Assembly (NCBI GenBank): GCA_963576725.1
Contig: OY755240.1
Span: 96,816,316-96,880,315 of the forward strand
Direction: 5' to 3'
Length of the DNA stretch: 64,000 bases
Source of the DNA: Azorinus chamasolen
Taxonomy: Eukaryota > Mollusca > Bivalvia > Cardiida > Solecurtidae
Part shown: in pieces, positions 45,601 to 56,689 of the stretch
How the letters are laid out: every line of letters begins with the position of its first letter
Numbering within the stretch: the stretch's first letter is position 1
The notes under the pieces: generated by a model
Told to the model about the DNA's origin: nothing
What the model saw: only the letters and a program-made list of their open reading frames with translations
Databases searched by the model: none
Made by a program: the position numbers and the translations under genes

Positions 45601-46017
45601 GTACATGTATGGAAGGGTGATTGTACAGACTAAACAATAAACAGGGGGTATTTGTTCGTGAATTGACTTGCATTTATTTAAAGGATATTTGTTTATTGCA
45701 ATTTTATAAAATTATGTATTAATTTTATAATCAAATATTATAGATTAGAACAGTGTGTTTGATTAATGACCTAACGCAATGACTTGCCATGGCCACGCAT
45801 GCTATTAGCAGGGTCCCTGTTTAACAACATTGTTGGAACCATGTGTAACCTCTGATATGTGTAATATAAATGTACAGTCGGCTGAGCAGTCATTCGGACG
45901 GAACGTAGACTATAACTAGGTACTTTAATTTACGTTAATATGTCCCATCATGGGATTGATTGTTTAATATACGTATTTATGGAATAAAGGTTTAAGTATG
46001 GGTAATAAACAAAGTAA

Positions 46018-46233
46018 TGGAACAGAAGCTACACCAACAAATGATTTTTTTTTCACTTTCTTACATTGATAGTTTATGTTTTAGAGCAATGATTACCTTT
46101 ATAAATTATAAATCTACTTTAATTTCATTAGCGAACAGAGCAGACCCTTATCAGACGGCTATTAACGGAACCATCAGATCTGGGTATACTTTGTTTGCAA
46201 GGGCATTAAAAAGCGTTTACAAAACACATTAAC
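46018..46233. repeat. Hairpin MITE family A
   Basis: Core GCAGACCCTTATCAGACGG, mirror GGAACCATCAGATCTGGGT; ends ACACATTAACTT. Confidence 0.7.
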
Positions 46234-46653
46234 TTTAGCTATTGACAAAATAAGTCAAATGTGGCGAAGTCATATAAAAAAGCAAATCATACAAAAGTAT
46301 GGGTGCATATACTATGCAACTGAATATACTTTAATGACATAGAATAAGACCGAAATGGCGTTGCCATCATATAACGCCGGACAGTTAAAGGCTTACATAT
46401 TTCTTTAGGGGATATATATCATCTAAGGTTTGTCGGATGGGCGCTATACTTACACCAGGACAATGGATAAGCCCTGATTTATCATATGTGAACAATTGAC
46501 TACTTAATGCTGTTTAGTACAACTGTAAATCACCCTTACTAACACGTTAAATGTTTCTGTATGTATATAATGCCGAATAGTTAATGGTTTTGTAGTTCCA
46601 TGATGAAATATATCCTATGATGCATTTATAACTGTAGATTATCATTACTGACA

Positions 46654-47222
46654 AAAGTACAAAAATGAGTCATGCAGGAAACACCACATACAGAACAAAC
46701 ACTCGCCCGAACAGCAACACAAGGAAACAGCAAATGTACATAGGTAGAAAAAACAACAAGAGACGCACAAAGACAAAACAAACATACAATAGGAGGAAGA
46801 TGGAAGTACCGCATTGGAACGGTCAGTGACAAAAGTCACCGGGGGTTTAAACCGGTTTATGGGCGCCCAACCTCACCCTTATTCCATCCCCATCCTAAAA
46901 GACAAACAGTGTAAATAAACGTATCCCCTCTCCGACTAATCTACAATAACCGCGACAGCAAATACAGTGGTAAAGTGCATGTATAACAAAAAACATTTAT
47001 TTGAACATACTGTATCCACCTATCGCTAGTGTACTCAATGATTGAGCTGCAAACAGAGTAACTGTAGAAAAGTAATAAAGGGTACGACAAAAATGAAATA
47101 GTACAGATATCCGACGTTCTCCTTCCATTTCTGGATTTAAGAGGTCGCCTTCATAGAGTACTAAACCTTTCTTGTCGGCGTACATGCAAAGAGGCCAGCG
47201 TGATTGCCAACTGTAAAAGGGT
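46654..47222 (-). mobile_element. PLE subfamily B, last codons plus tail (P12)
   Basis: Minus strand: the last 18 codons (PFTVGNHAGLFACTPTRKV), UTR, palindrome, hairpin with one wobble (CGGTGAC / GTCACTG), end at AAAGTACAAAAATGAGTC. Its 5' edge lies 190 bases left of exon 4. Confidence 0.85.
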
Positions 47223-47412
47223 ATAATTTTTCAAAACAAATCTTTTAGGGTCTTTATTATGTATCTAATTTGGAGTGAGGTGACATGCCATGTAGCTTGA
47301 ATACAATGCCATTTCACCAACGCTCGTTCGAACTGTTTACCTAACCTATATCCAGACATTCATTTGCATGTACGACATCGCTCTTGTATTCTCTGCTCCT
47401 TTTACAATTCAG

Positions 47413-47530
47413 GTACACATACAGCAGTCTGACCGGGCCCATTGCGGGTGTCGGAAGGATTGTTCTTCAAATCGTTCCCGCTACAGTGATGTTCACCACG
47501 CCTGGGAAGGAGACCTGTCCCGTCACTGGG
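47413..47530 (+). CDS. Host gene exon 4
   Basis: Acceptor TTTTACAATTCAG, donor ACTGGG|GTAAAT. Entering in phase 2 the first base completes Thr, then YTYSSLTGPIAGVGRIVLQI, VPATVMFTTPGKETCPVTG; leaves in phase 0. One cysteine, hydrophobic-polar alternation as in exon 3. A 118-base exon inside 22 kb of repeats. Confidence 0.65.
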
Positions 47531-47616
47531 GTAAATCTCGTTTGTTTGTTTACCTGTCTGTCTCAATAATCGTCTGTGTTTTCGTCTGTCCATCATTCAG
47601 ATTGTGCAGTTTGTTC

Positions 47617-47710
47617 ACACTTCCGTCCATTGATACACACATCCGTCCACTGGTACACACATCCGTCCATTTATACACACGTCCGTCCATTGGTACACAC
47701 ATCCGTCCGT
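47617..47710. repeat. 20-bp minisatellite after exon 4
   Basis: Five units of TCCGTCCATTGGTACACACA. Confidence 0.9.
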
Positions 47711-47921
47711 CAGATATTTTGTATATGGCCAAACTCTACACGTGATCATTCGCCAGAATTAGCAGCTTGTTTGTTCTCGAATTCTGCTAAAAGAAAATAA
47801 CTTCTATTTACGCACATTTATGTATTGTAGAGAATGTCGCTAATGTAGACCAGAGACTGAGACAAAGTCTGTCTAAGAGTTCAATGTTTATTATAAAAAC
47901 CTAAAACAAAGACAAATATTA

Positions 47922-48304
47922 CTAGTCCAGCGGGGATACCTTTATTTACAATATTTGTAAAGCTAGGGTGACTTTGAGAGAAGTGTGAGGTTAGGACGTC
48001 CGTAAACCGGTTTAAACCCCCAGTGGTGTTTTTGCTACTGACCGTGCCAAGGCGGTACTCTCTTTGTCACCCTTCCTTTTGTTTGCCTTGCGTCTTTGTG
48101 CTTGTGATTTGTTCATGTGTGGAACGTTTGTCCCTGGTTCTTGTGTGTCTTTTGGTGTTTTCTGTGTTCATTTCGTGTGTGTGTGTGTGTGCGTTTGGGT
48201 GTGTGGTTGTGTGGTTGTGTGTGTGTGTCATGCTGTCTATCGGTGTTTTGGTGGTGGTTGCGTCTTGCATGTGGCTTTGCCTGCTTGACTTTACTACTTT
48301 TCCA
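47922..48304 (+). mobile_element. PLE subfamily A tail (P13)
   Basis: AGTCCAGCGGGGATACC to TTTACTACTTTTCCA; hairpin CAGTGG / CTACTG, GTGTGCGTTTGGGTGTG microsatellite zone. Confidence 0.85.
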
Positions 48305-48394
48305 TTGACCATTTTAAGCTGAGACTCATCAATTTCCGTTAGCGTTCCCGGCTATATTCGGATGAATTCGATTACCATACATAGCTGTTTGACA

Positions 48395-49655
48395 AACTCA
48401 TTCTACCAATACTAACATACGGGAGTGAGGTTTGTGGGTTTTCAAAGGCAGAAAGGCTAGAAAGAGCACAGTTAAAGTTTTGCAATCAGCTTCTTGGAGT
48501 AAAAGGACAAACACAGAACAATTTTATTTATGGAGAATTAGGAAGAACCTCATTGAAAGAGTATAGGTTTATTGGCTAAAGAGTATACATTGTAATGATA
48601 CAAAATATGTTAAGTGTGTTTATAATATGATGTTAGATGATCTGCAAAAATGGCCTCATAAGCCATCATGGTTATCAAAAGTGAAAAATGTTTTGGAATT
48701 GCTTGGGTTTTATGACATTTGGTTAAACCAAGGTGTAGGGAATTCTAAAACTTTTCTTAATATCTTTAAACAGAGACTTACTGATAACTTCATTCAAGTT
48801 TGGCATGATGAACTTTCCAGTTCGTCAAGGGCTGATAGCTTTTGTTTATTCTTAGATTTTGGTTTGAAAGAATATCTAAGCAAAGTCAGTATCACAAAAT
48901 TTAGGAAAGAATTAACGAGACTAAGAGTTTCATCACACAGACTTGAAATTGAAACATGACGTTGGCATAAACCACATCCCACACCACGCCAGGATAGAAA
49001 ATGTCAGTTATGTAACATCCTTGAAGATGAATATCACTTTTTGTTGGAATGTCCTCTTTATAACAATCTACGGAAAATTTACATAAAACAATCATACTGG
49101 AGATATCCGAATATGTTCAAATTTATTGATCTTCTTCAATCAGGAAACGAAATTGAGTTAAGAAATTTATCTACGTATGTATATAAATGCTTCAAGTTAA
49201 GTAGCGACACGTTCTTTGATAATAATTAAACCAATTTGAATTAATGTACATGTATAGTATTATAGTGATTCTTGTGTTGAGCGACCACTGGGTGAAGTAG
49301 TGTGGAAATCACTGGGTACGGGTTGTTGCTTGTGTGGGACGAGAACGATGCAGAGCTCGTAAGGGAGCTTTCTGCATTGTTTTTGCATGCGTTAAGCGCC
49401 CGCTTACTACATACATGTATTTGTTCCACCGTGTACAATGATAAATATGATTTCATCATTTTTCCCCTCGTAAAGACGGTTATTTCTTATTATTAAGATA
49501 ATCAATGCTGATGTTACGAATAATTTCTAGTACGTATTTGCATAATACAGTGCATGCCGTTGACCATATGTATTGTATATTTGTATGATTGTGTACTGTT
49601 GGGCTTATGGCCTTATGTATGAATAAATTATCTATCTATCTATCATACTAATGCA
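48395..49655 (+). pseudogene. LINE RT C-terminal remnant with (TATC)n tail
   Basis: PILTYGSEVCGFSKAERLER, then broken frames; from 48627 one frame runs through LGFYDIWLNQGVGN, TGA at 48957-48959, then RWHKPHP, the zinc motif CQLC...H-FLLEC (about 48997-49050), to the stop at 49229. The 3' UTR ends GGGCTTATGG...AATAAATTATCTATC. Non-LTR element of CR1/L2/Jockey style, 5'-truncated. Confidence 0.8.
49265..49440. repeat. MITE family C inside the LINE 3' UTR
   Basis: GAGCGACCACTGGG start; GATGCAGAGCTCGTAAGGGAGCTTTCTGCAT core; GCGCCCGCTTACTAC. Confidence 0.6.
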
Positions 49656-49709
49656 TACGAATGTATACGGAATATGCACGGAGTCTCAGTTTAATTTGGT
49701 CAATCAATA

Positions 49710-50240
49710 CATATAATTAATACAAACTTAATACATTAAACAATACAACGCAAACTTCAGAATTTCCAAACATGTGATATGGCAGAACGCGACTAGAAGA
49801 GCCATGCGTGACGAGTAATTACTTTAGTAAAAGTACAAGTTTTACAATTCTAAACCATTATACATCATTAATATTAAGTACTCACCAGACACATTGGCAG
49901 ATGAAATACACAATGTCAATGTCATAAACTCTTTTCGTCTTTTGCAAGAAAATAAAAGTATTATTATATTGTATTATTTTGTATTATACTATGGATATGG
50001 ACTCAGGTCCTGATCTAATGAGTACCAGATGCCTAAGGTGGGCTGATAAGGAGGGCTGGGATAGCAGTAAAGTTGTTATGGTCACTTTCACCCAATGAAA
50101 CACTCGTTCTCTGATAAACAAGCACATTCACTGGACAATCTGACAAACAATACACTGGACAGTACAAGGACAAGGTCGAATACACACATGGCATCACATG
50201 ACCATACGGGACAACAGGACAGCAACACCAGTCTACACTA
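49710..50240. other. Intron 4, nothing recognised
   Basis: AT-rich left half, more GC right half; no coding frame. Confidence 0.5.
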
Positions 50241-50248
50241 AAGAGATG

Positions 50249-50440
50249 TGCGGTGGTCTAGTGGTAACGGGCTTGACTACCAGTCTGGAGGTCCGGGGTT
50301 CAAATCCCGGCTACCCGGAAATTTCAGAGATGCTTTTCAGTGTCTCCTAGCCGCACCTCTTCTTCACCCAGGGGTTAAAATGGGTAGATATAAGCCCAGG
50401 GAACTGTCACAATGAAGTATGAATCTCGACAGAAAAAAAT
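50249..50440 (+). repeat. tRNA-derived SINE
   Basis: tRNA-like head with box A TGGTCTAGTGG and box B GGTTCAAATCC; anticodon loop CTACCAG with an imperfect stem and no acceptor-stem pairing, so not a functional tRNA. The body carries CCAGGGGTTAAAATGGGTA. Confidence 0.75.
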
Positions 50441-50449
50441 GTATGAACA

Positions 50450-51195
50450 CTAGATATATAGACAAGGGGTAGAACTTCCTTTTTACGAATTTTACCCCTA
50501 TCCCAAATTATGCCTCTGTTGACATTCAATCAAACGGTATATCGGGTAAAACTTTTTGTCAATAAGTAGTCCAATGTATAGCCTATGTAACTGCAAAGCA
50601 AACAAATCCTAGTTGAAACGGTTCTCAAAAGCAACAAAGGAGACTCTCGAGAAATATGTAATTTTGACAGGTAGGAAGCGACCTCGCAACCGCCCGCTAA
50701 CCTACTAAACCGGCTCTTTGAACGCTTGCCAGCACTGAATCAGGGCGGCTGCATACAATAGCTAGTAAACAACGGTGACACTTACTGCGAAAACAGCGTT
50801 CTAACACGTGAACAACTTATATTAGGTGTATGTATCATTAGTGATTGAAACGCCATAGCTGCTGGTGAGTATGGCGATGTTTTTACATAATGAATTGATA
50901 TATGTTACTTACACCAGCAGTACTTATGACAAAACCCCTTCGACATTTGAAGGAAATGAATTGGCCATTTACTGTTACTGGCCATAGGTACCCACTCTCA
51001 CTCAACAATGAACTCATAGACATATTCATTGCCACTGGATATGAGTAATATTCCCTATCCGTGATGACAGCACTCTATATGTTATTGCCACAAACGATCA
51101 CTACTTAAACAGATAAACCTCATTACCCCACCTCTGATATTTGTTTGGTGAAATCCGTGTGTGTGATTGGTTGAATTATGTCACGTGATCGAAGA
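50450..51195. other. Intron 4, nothing recognised
   Basis: No coding frame or strong repeat visible. Confidence 0.45.
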
Positions 51196-51204
51196 ATAAA
51201 ACTG

Positions 51205-51340
51205 TGCTAGGGGGCGTGAGCAGTGTTGCACCTTCAATTACTGCTCATGAACAGACTCAATAAAACCGAGTCTGCAATTTTCTTTTTTTGTGTTGCAATT
51301 TTTGCTTTCGGGGGATCACCACCCTTCAGAATTTATACAC
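51205..51340 (+). repeat. Repeat D fragment
   Basis: GTGCTAGGGGGCGTGAGCAG and AGACTCAATAAAACCGAGTC. Confidence 0.8.
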
Positions 51341-51490
51341 TGTCACTAGAAATTCTATACACAGTCAGTAGAAATCCAATACACGGTCGGTAACTAGGTT
51401 ACTTCCCCTGCCAGCGTAGAGCCCAACTTGAGGTAATGGCTGCTTTTCTTTATCAGCAAATGGTTACTGAGTAAATTAGATTTCATTTTA

Positions 51491-51686
51491 AAAGTACAAA
51501 AATGAGTCATGCAGGAAACACCACATACAGAACAAACAGTCGCCCGAACAGCAATACAAGGAAACAGCAAATGTACATAACTATAAAAACAACAAGAGAC
51601 GCACAAAGACAAAACAAACATGCAATAGGGGGAAGATGGAAGTACCGCCTTGGAACGGTCAGTGACAAAAGTCACTGGGGGGTTAA
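51491..51686 (-). mobile_element. PLE subfamily B tail stub (P14)
   Basis: AAAGTACAAAAATGAGTCAT to CAGTGACAAAAGTCACTGGG; truncated right after the first hairpin. Confidence 0.85.
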
Positions 51687-51895
51687 AGTTAAATACATAA
51701 CGGAATTTTGTATTGGATTTCTTTTCCGTTATAATTTTGGTTAGGACTGTGCAGAATTGATGTTTGGCCGAATTGACACGGTACAATTACAGTCGTTAAT
51801 TTGCTAACGCTTTGCTTCCTAAGACCCAGACGAGATTGAGAAAAAGAAGCAACTGAGCACTGATAGAATATAGACTGGTCATCGGTTGGGTAAAT

Positions 51896-52038
51896 TCGTT
51901 ACATAGTCATGTAGTGACCGAGTACGGGATGATACCTGGTTAGTAAATATTATACCCGACTCGGCTTCGCCTCGCCGGGTATAACATTTACTAACCAGGT
52001 ATCATCCCGTACCCGGTCACTACATGACTATGTAACTA
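51896..52038. repeat. Long near-perfect palindrome (~140 bp)
   Basis: Arms GTTACATAGTCATGTAGTGA / TCACTACATGACTATGTAAC continue inward through GGATGATACCTGGTTAGTAA to a tiny loop at CGGCTTCGCCTCG. One copy in the window. Confidence 0.85.
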
Positions 52039-52117
52039 ATAATGCCCGGAATAAGTGAGCACGTCATAGTACTGACTAAAATATCTTTCCTTCATGAAGG
52101 AAGTCTACCCCAAATCT

Positions 52118-52410
52118 TTAATTTACCTCATGAATATTCATTTAAGAAGCAATGACATCATGAATATCAATTAGCTGAATAGTTATAAAGCATCATGAAT
52201 AAGAGAGTGTTTAAACACGACAGAAACTGTCAAATAAGGTCTGTATTATTTTATAAGCAAACATTCACCGTGTGTGGTGGTGACTTGGCCTAGTTGTTGA
52301 GCGTTGAGTTGATAACCCTGGGGTCCAGGGATTTAATCCCGGATTGACCATTTCGAATTTTCACTGAACTCTTTTACTGGCACGTGTTATCACCTGCAAA
52401 CTTCTTCAAT
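52118..52410. repeat. Family A MITE fused to a tRNA-derived SINE
   Basis: MITE part CATGAATATTCATTTAAG to ATAAGCAAACAT (52264); SINE head with box A TGGCCTAGTTG and box B-like GGGATTTAATCCC (to 52347). The same junction recurs at 58920-59045. Confidence 0.7.
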
Positions 52411-52494
52411 CTTCTTCAATGTTTCTATTTGTGATATTTCTTCATTTTTGTTTAAACAAGCATTATCACAACAAGCATTATCACAACATCCAAC

Positions 52495-52560
52495 AGTGTT
52501 GATCCTGATGGGACGAGGCTTTAATCGACACTTCATCTGGATCCAAACTGTGTGCAAAGG
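52495..52560. repeat. MITE family B fragment
   Basis: GTTGATCCTGATGGGACGAG faces CATCTGGATCCAAAC. Confidence 0.6.
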
Positions 52561-52615
52561 TAATCACATATTCGTCCTAGGCAGCGAAATGAAGTCTATT
52601 CAGTCAGGAAACAAC

Positions 52616-52842
52616 TTAACCCTTCGCTTGCTGAATTTTAAAATACATTTCTACTTCTTTACCCATGCCCTGTTGTATAATTACATATATCTTCGCAGTG
52701 TACAAGTAGTTCGCTGTGCAATCACTGCTGTGGAGTGCATTGGTTGCACAATCAACTTGTAAGGAGCTGCAGGAGCTGTCTCATCTGGGTCTTCACTATT
52801 TACAGGTAGGTATATTGACGCGAATAGCAAGCGAAGGGTTAA
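52616..52842. repeat. MITE family E (TTAA ends)
   Basis: TTAACCCTTCGCTTGCT and AGCAAGCGAAGGGTTAA at the ends; core GAGCTGCAGGAGCTGTCTC. Inverted relative to the copy at 62288-62540. Confidence 0.9.
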
Positions 52843-52886
52843 GGAGCCCACTGATCAGGATTTGCACTGTTTTCTGAACCCATCAA

Positions 52887-53213
52887 AGTACATACATGAG
52901 TCATGCAGGAAACATCACAAACAAAAAAACAGCCGCCGAAAAAGTAAATGTACTTGTGTATATCAAAAGACACAAAGAAACACAAACGTTTGTGCAATAT
53001 TTTATGTTTTGGAACGGTCAGTGACTATAGTCACTAGTAGTTTAAACCGGCGTTGGAACGCCCAACCTCACACTTATTCCATCCCTACACTAAACTGACT
53101 AAAGGCAAACAATGTAAATAAACGTAGCCCCTCTCTCCGACTACAACAACCGCGATGGCAAATACAGTGGTAAATTGCATGTAAAACGAAAATATACTTA
53201 AGTGAAACAAACT
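52887..53213 (-). mobile_element. PLE subfamily B tail, diverged (P15)
   Basis: GAGTCATGCAGGAAACATC to AAGTGAAACAAACTG. First hairpin loop changed to TATA while the stem GTGAC/GTCAC is kept. Confidence 0.8.
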
Positions 53214-53332
53214 GGATTCATCCTACACCAGGAAATCTGTGTCCCTATGTTATATGCTGTGCCCCCTCAACATAGGAACTGGATGGGTTCTAAAATAGGA
53301 CCTTAAAACTATGGGAATAATTAATGGACTTA

Positions 53333-53408
53333 AAAGTGACAGACTGAACTAAGAGATGATGCTATTGGTTAAAAGTGACAGACTGAACAAAGAGATGATG
53401 CTATTGGT
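53333..53408. repeat. 36-bp tandem duplication
   Basis: AAAAGTGACAGACTGAAC and AGAGATGATGCTATTGGTTA twice, one difference. Confidence 0.85.
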
Positions 53409-53526
53409 TAGTTTACACAGTGATCAAGTTGACTTTCATTTAAATGGTTTTCTGTGGACGGCAGTTTGCACTTTAACCCTTTCCCACATACAAACGCATT
53501 TCACGCCTTAACAACTTATTTTATCC

Positions 53527-53868
53527 AATGTACAGTAAACCCCCTCTGAACGGGAATTCTACTAGAGAAGAATTCACATATTTTTAGGCAGGTGACTGTT
53601 TAATACAGAACGAGAGTCATGCAGAAAGCTTCTGCATTAAGCTGCCCATTGACTCCAAGACTAATATTTATTCTAATTGAAAAGAGGGGTTTCGATGTGT
53701 TTTACTGTATACAGCTTAATGTAGTGTTAAAGTCATGCAGATAGCCGCTCTAGGAGATTTCCGCATGATTTTTACCCTGCATTAAGCAGCTAGTTGCCTA
53801 CCAAGATATACATAATTCATTCCTAACAGTTCGTAGTATCGAGTTTTTACTGTACTTCAAACGTTTGA
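53527..53868. repeat. Two adjacent MITE family C copies
   Basis: TACAGTAAACCCCCTCTGAA to GGGGTTTCGATGTGTTTTACT (53712), then a second with CATGCAGATAGCCGCTCTAG and TTTTTACTGTA (53868). Confidence 0.75.
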
Positions 53869-53879
53869 GAAGCTAGTGA

Positions 53880-53960
53880 CCGAATGTCAAACAGCTCTGG
53901 GCCTGATGAGACGAGTTACTCGGCGACTCATCTTGAGCCAAGCCTCGCTACACATGCCAA
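53880..53960. repeat. MITE family B fragment
   Basis: GACCGAATGTCAAACAGC, GCCTGATGAGACGAGTTACT, CGGCGACTCATC. Confidence 0.65.
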
Positions 53961-54171
53961 TCAAAGTTCGACTGACACTGGTTATTATGTGAATCGACAT
54001 TTAGGATAGACACAATCCGTTTTGCTGTGGTGGTAGTTCGATATCCGCTGATATTATTTCCTTCTAGTTCAGATCTACTCTCTGCAAAAGCAGGACCATG
54101 CCTCTGTGGTCATATCCAATCATGACATTTCATCTACTGAACAACTGAAAATGGCTCATCCAATTTTTAGT

Positions 54172-54401
54172 ATTAAACCTTTCCCTCATATAAACGTGTT
54201 TTTATGCATTTGCGAACAGAGTAGATCAAGAACAGAAGACCCCTAGAGGAGCCGTCTGATCAGGATCTGCTCTGTTTGCTAATGGAATTTGAAAGATTTG
54301 TGTCTTTACAATATAAAATAGCTACAATAATGCACTACTTGGTCAATTAATATTCTGTAGGTATTGAACATTGGACTACATATAGAACAGGGAAAGGGTT
54401 A
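54172..54401. repeat. Hairpin MITE family A, complete long form
   Basis: TTAAACCTTTCCCTCATATA to ACAGGGAAAGGGTTAA; core eroded on one arm (GAACAGAAGACCCCTAG). Confidence 0.85.
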
Positions 54402-54544
54402 ATCATACAAACAGCTGCATCAATATTTATCATTGAAGACAATTATTAGTATGACAAACAGTGCAGACCCAGCAGTTCAATGGGCTTCCTTCTCGGGAGA
54501 GCTTTGATCCGTCTTTACACTGTTTGCAAGGGTTTTTATATACC

Positions 54545-54897
54545 TGTTTCCGCACATTAAGTGTTAATCATTTACACGTTATATACATGGTTCCCGCACA
54601 TTAAGTGTTAATCACATACACGTCATATACCAGGTTCCCGCACATTAAGTGTTAATCACTTACACGTCATATACCTGGTTCCCGCACATTAAGTGTTAAT
54701 CACATACACGTCATATACCAGGTTCCCGCACATTAAGTGTTAATCACTTACACGTCATATACCTGGTTCCCGCACATTAAGTGTTAATCACATACACGTC
54801 ATATACCTGGTTCCCGCACATTAAGTGTTAATCACTTACACGTCATATACCTGGTTCCCGCACATTAAGTGTTAATCACTTACATGTCATAACTTCA
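54545..54897. repeat. 44-bp minisatellite with 88-bp dimer order
   Basis: Eight units of GTTCCCGCACATTAAGTG and TTAATCAC-TTACACGTCATAT. Units alternate CACATACACG...CCAGG and CACTTACACG...CCTGG. Confidence 0.9.
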
Positions 54898-55032
54898 AAT
54901 GATAGGACAAACTAGTTATTACTTGACCATATCAAACTGAGACTAATCAATTTCCGTCAGCGTTTCCAACTATACTCAGACGAATTCGATTACCATACAT
55001 ACCAATGCATGGCGTATGTGTTGAGACCAATA

Positions 55033-55105
55033 TACGGCCGAACGTGGCCCAGTGGAAAGATCTTCGCCTGCCATACTAGTGGTTGCAGGTGAAATCTAAC
55101 TGAAG
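55033..55105 (+). repeat. tRNA-like sequence (Gly-type), SINE head
   Basis: Box A TGGCCCAGTGG, loop CTGCCAT, weak box B GGTTGCAGGTGAAATC. Stems too poor for a working tRNA. Confidence 0.5.
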
Positions 55106-55420
55106 TGATTGGATTTTTTCTATTATGTGTTTGTATTTGATTTTTCAAGAATATATCAGATATTTCATATTTCATTCCATTATTTATATACATATACGTA
55201 TTTTAGGTATATATATATATATACATATTTTGTATTATTTCAAGTGCATGACATAATTGCACATAACAGCGCCATTCTCCTAGCTTACAGTCACTTTAAG
55301 TTATATTGACGAAAAAGTAAATGTGGGAAAGTGGTACGATCGTGTTTCATAAAAAAATGCTTAAAACAAATGCTTAAAACAAGGAAAATGTAATGTACTC
55401 ACTTTTTGAAGAAACCAAAA

Positions 55421-55503
55421 TCTGCCCGGGGTGAGGCTCGAACCCGCTGCCTTACCCCACGCATTATCATACAACGCCTTTATCTACTGAGCTATCACAC
55501 GGA
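55421..55503 (-). repeat. tRNA-like sequence, possible pseudogene or SINE head
   Basis: Minus strand: box A TAGCTCAGTAGATAAAGGC, anticodon arm GCGTT-GTATGAT-AATGC (anticodon ATG), box B GGGTTCGAGCC. T-stem has one mismatch and the variable region is long, so function is doubtful. Confidence 0.5.
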
Positions 55504-55633
55504 ATGAAAATTACATACCGTCAATGGTCAATAATGTTGGAACGTTGTAAATCTTCGGAAATCTCTCTATATATATAATTACGAATATATACGGAATATG
55601 CACGGAATCTCAGTTTAATCTGGTCAAGTAATA

Positions 55634-55838
55634 CCCCTTTCCCTGTTCTGTATTTATTCCAAACTTCAATATCTACTGAATATTCGTAGGCAAAATAGAA
55701 GGTGGAACATTTAGGAAGTAAACAATAGATATGTCAAGTTCCTCTAGCAAACAGAGCAGACCCTGATCAGACGGCCGTCTGATCTGGGTCTACTGTTTGC
55801 AAATGAGTGAAATCACGTTTATATGAAGGATTTGGTTA
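55634..55838. repeat. Hairpin MITE family A
   Basis: CCCTTTCCCTGTTCTGTATT to ATGAAGGATTTGGTTAAC; shortest core, CAGACGGCCGTCTG. Confidence 0.85.
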
Positions 55839-56104
55839 ACCTATGACTATCTAATGTGCCAGTTGAGGTGATTGATGTGTTTTCGTTGCGTACCCGTACA
55901 ACACTGTACATTTAACAACCATGTTTGCTTTTATTTACATTCAGTAGTATGCACATGTCGTTTTGTTTTATACATATGCATGTATATGTACAAGAAAATG
56001 CCATTTATCTGTGTTATCTGGTTTTATTTATATGCAGTAAAATACATGTGTTTTATGAATGCAATACAACTACTCGAATATATCTAAACTCAACCATGAA
56101 CACA

Positions 56105-56253
56105 TACAGGCAGGTGACTGCTTAAAGCAAGGTGGAAGTACATGTAAAACAGAATTCTCCTATAGGAGCGTTCTGTTTTACTTGCCGCCTGCCCTAAATA
56201 CCAAATAATTAACACAATTTAGTGGCCGTTATAGAGAGGTTGTACTGTATTTA
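56105..56253. repeat. MITE family C
   Basis: Core AACAGAATTCTCCTATAGGA and mirror GCGTTCTGTTTTAC; ends GTTGTACTGTA, 60 bases before exon 5. Confidence 0.75.
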
Positions 56254-56315
56254 AATGCTGCATTGTACACTTCATATTTCCACCAATTCTGTATAATTTA
56301 GTTACTATGTTTCAG

Positions 56316-56452
56316 AGTGCTGTGGATGGCGTGTTTAGGTTTAGACTGCGTTTAAGAGAAACTCAAGGAGCAAATTCCATGGGCGACTCAACGTTTCTCA
56401 TCGAAACAACCGGTTCAAATCAAGTGGACATTAGCGTGCTCCCTCAACCACA
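56316..56452 (+). CDS. Host gene exon 5
   Basis: Acceptor TTACTATGTTTCAG, donor CCACA|GTGAGT. Entering in phase 0 it reads SAVDGVFRFRLRLRETQGAN, SMGDSTFLIETTGSNQVDIS, VLPQP and leaves in phase 2. If the donor were unused the frame would stop at once (CAG TGA), giving a complete protein of about 156 residues; the strong donor makes continuation into an exon beyond this window more likely. Confidence 0.65.
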
Positions 56453-56689
56453 GTGAGTTGATTTCCTGTGTTCGTCTACTATAGAATAACCGGTATAAAC
56501 CGTTAACTCCATAGAAATCCCCCTCAACATCATTGGAAACAAGGGCATGTTGCATTGCTATGCAAGACATGAGTCCCCCACCGGACTGAAAAAAAACCTC
56601 CACTCTCCCCACCCCGCCCACCCATTGTGTGGTTGACCATGGTATATACATGACCACCTGAATGGTATTAGTACCTACTTTCATACATT

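Larger units (their letters stand above)
48305..49706. repeat. TIR element G carrying a LINE insertion
   Basis: Ends TTGACCATTTTAAGCTGAGA (48305) and TCTCAGTTTAATTTGGTCAA (49703). The matching copy at 54924-55627 has the same ends and the same flank GATTACCATACATA but no LINE at that point. Confidence 0.7.
54924..55627. repeat. TIR element G, second copy
   Basis: Ends TTGACCATATCAAACTGAGA and TCTCAGTTTAATCTGGTCAA; holds two tRNA-like sequences in opposite orientation (next two entries). Confidence 0.65.

Noticed and set aside
50249..50318. Possible functional tRNA gene
   Set aside because: Box A and B are good, but acceptor pairing is absent and the anticodon stem is imperfect; the SINE body follows.
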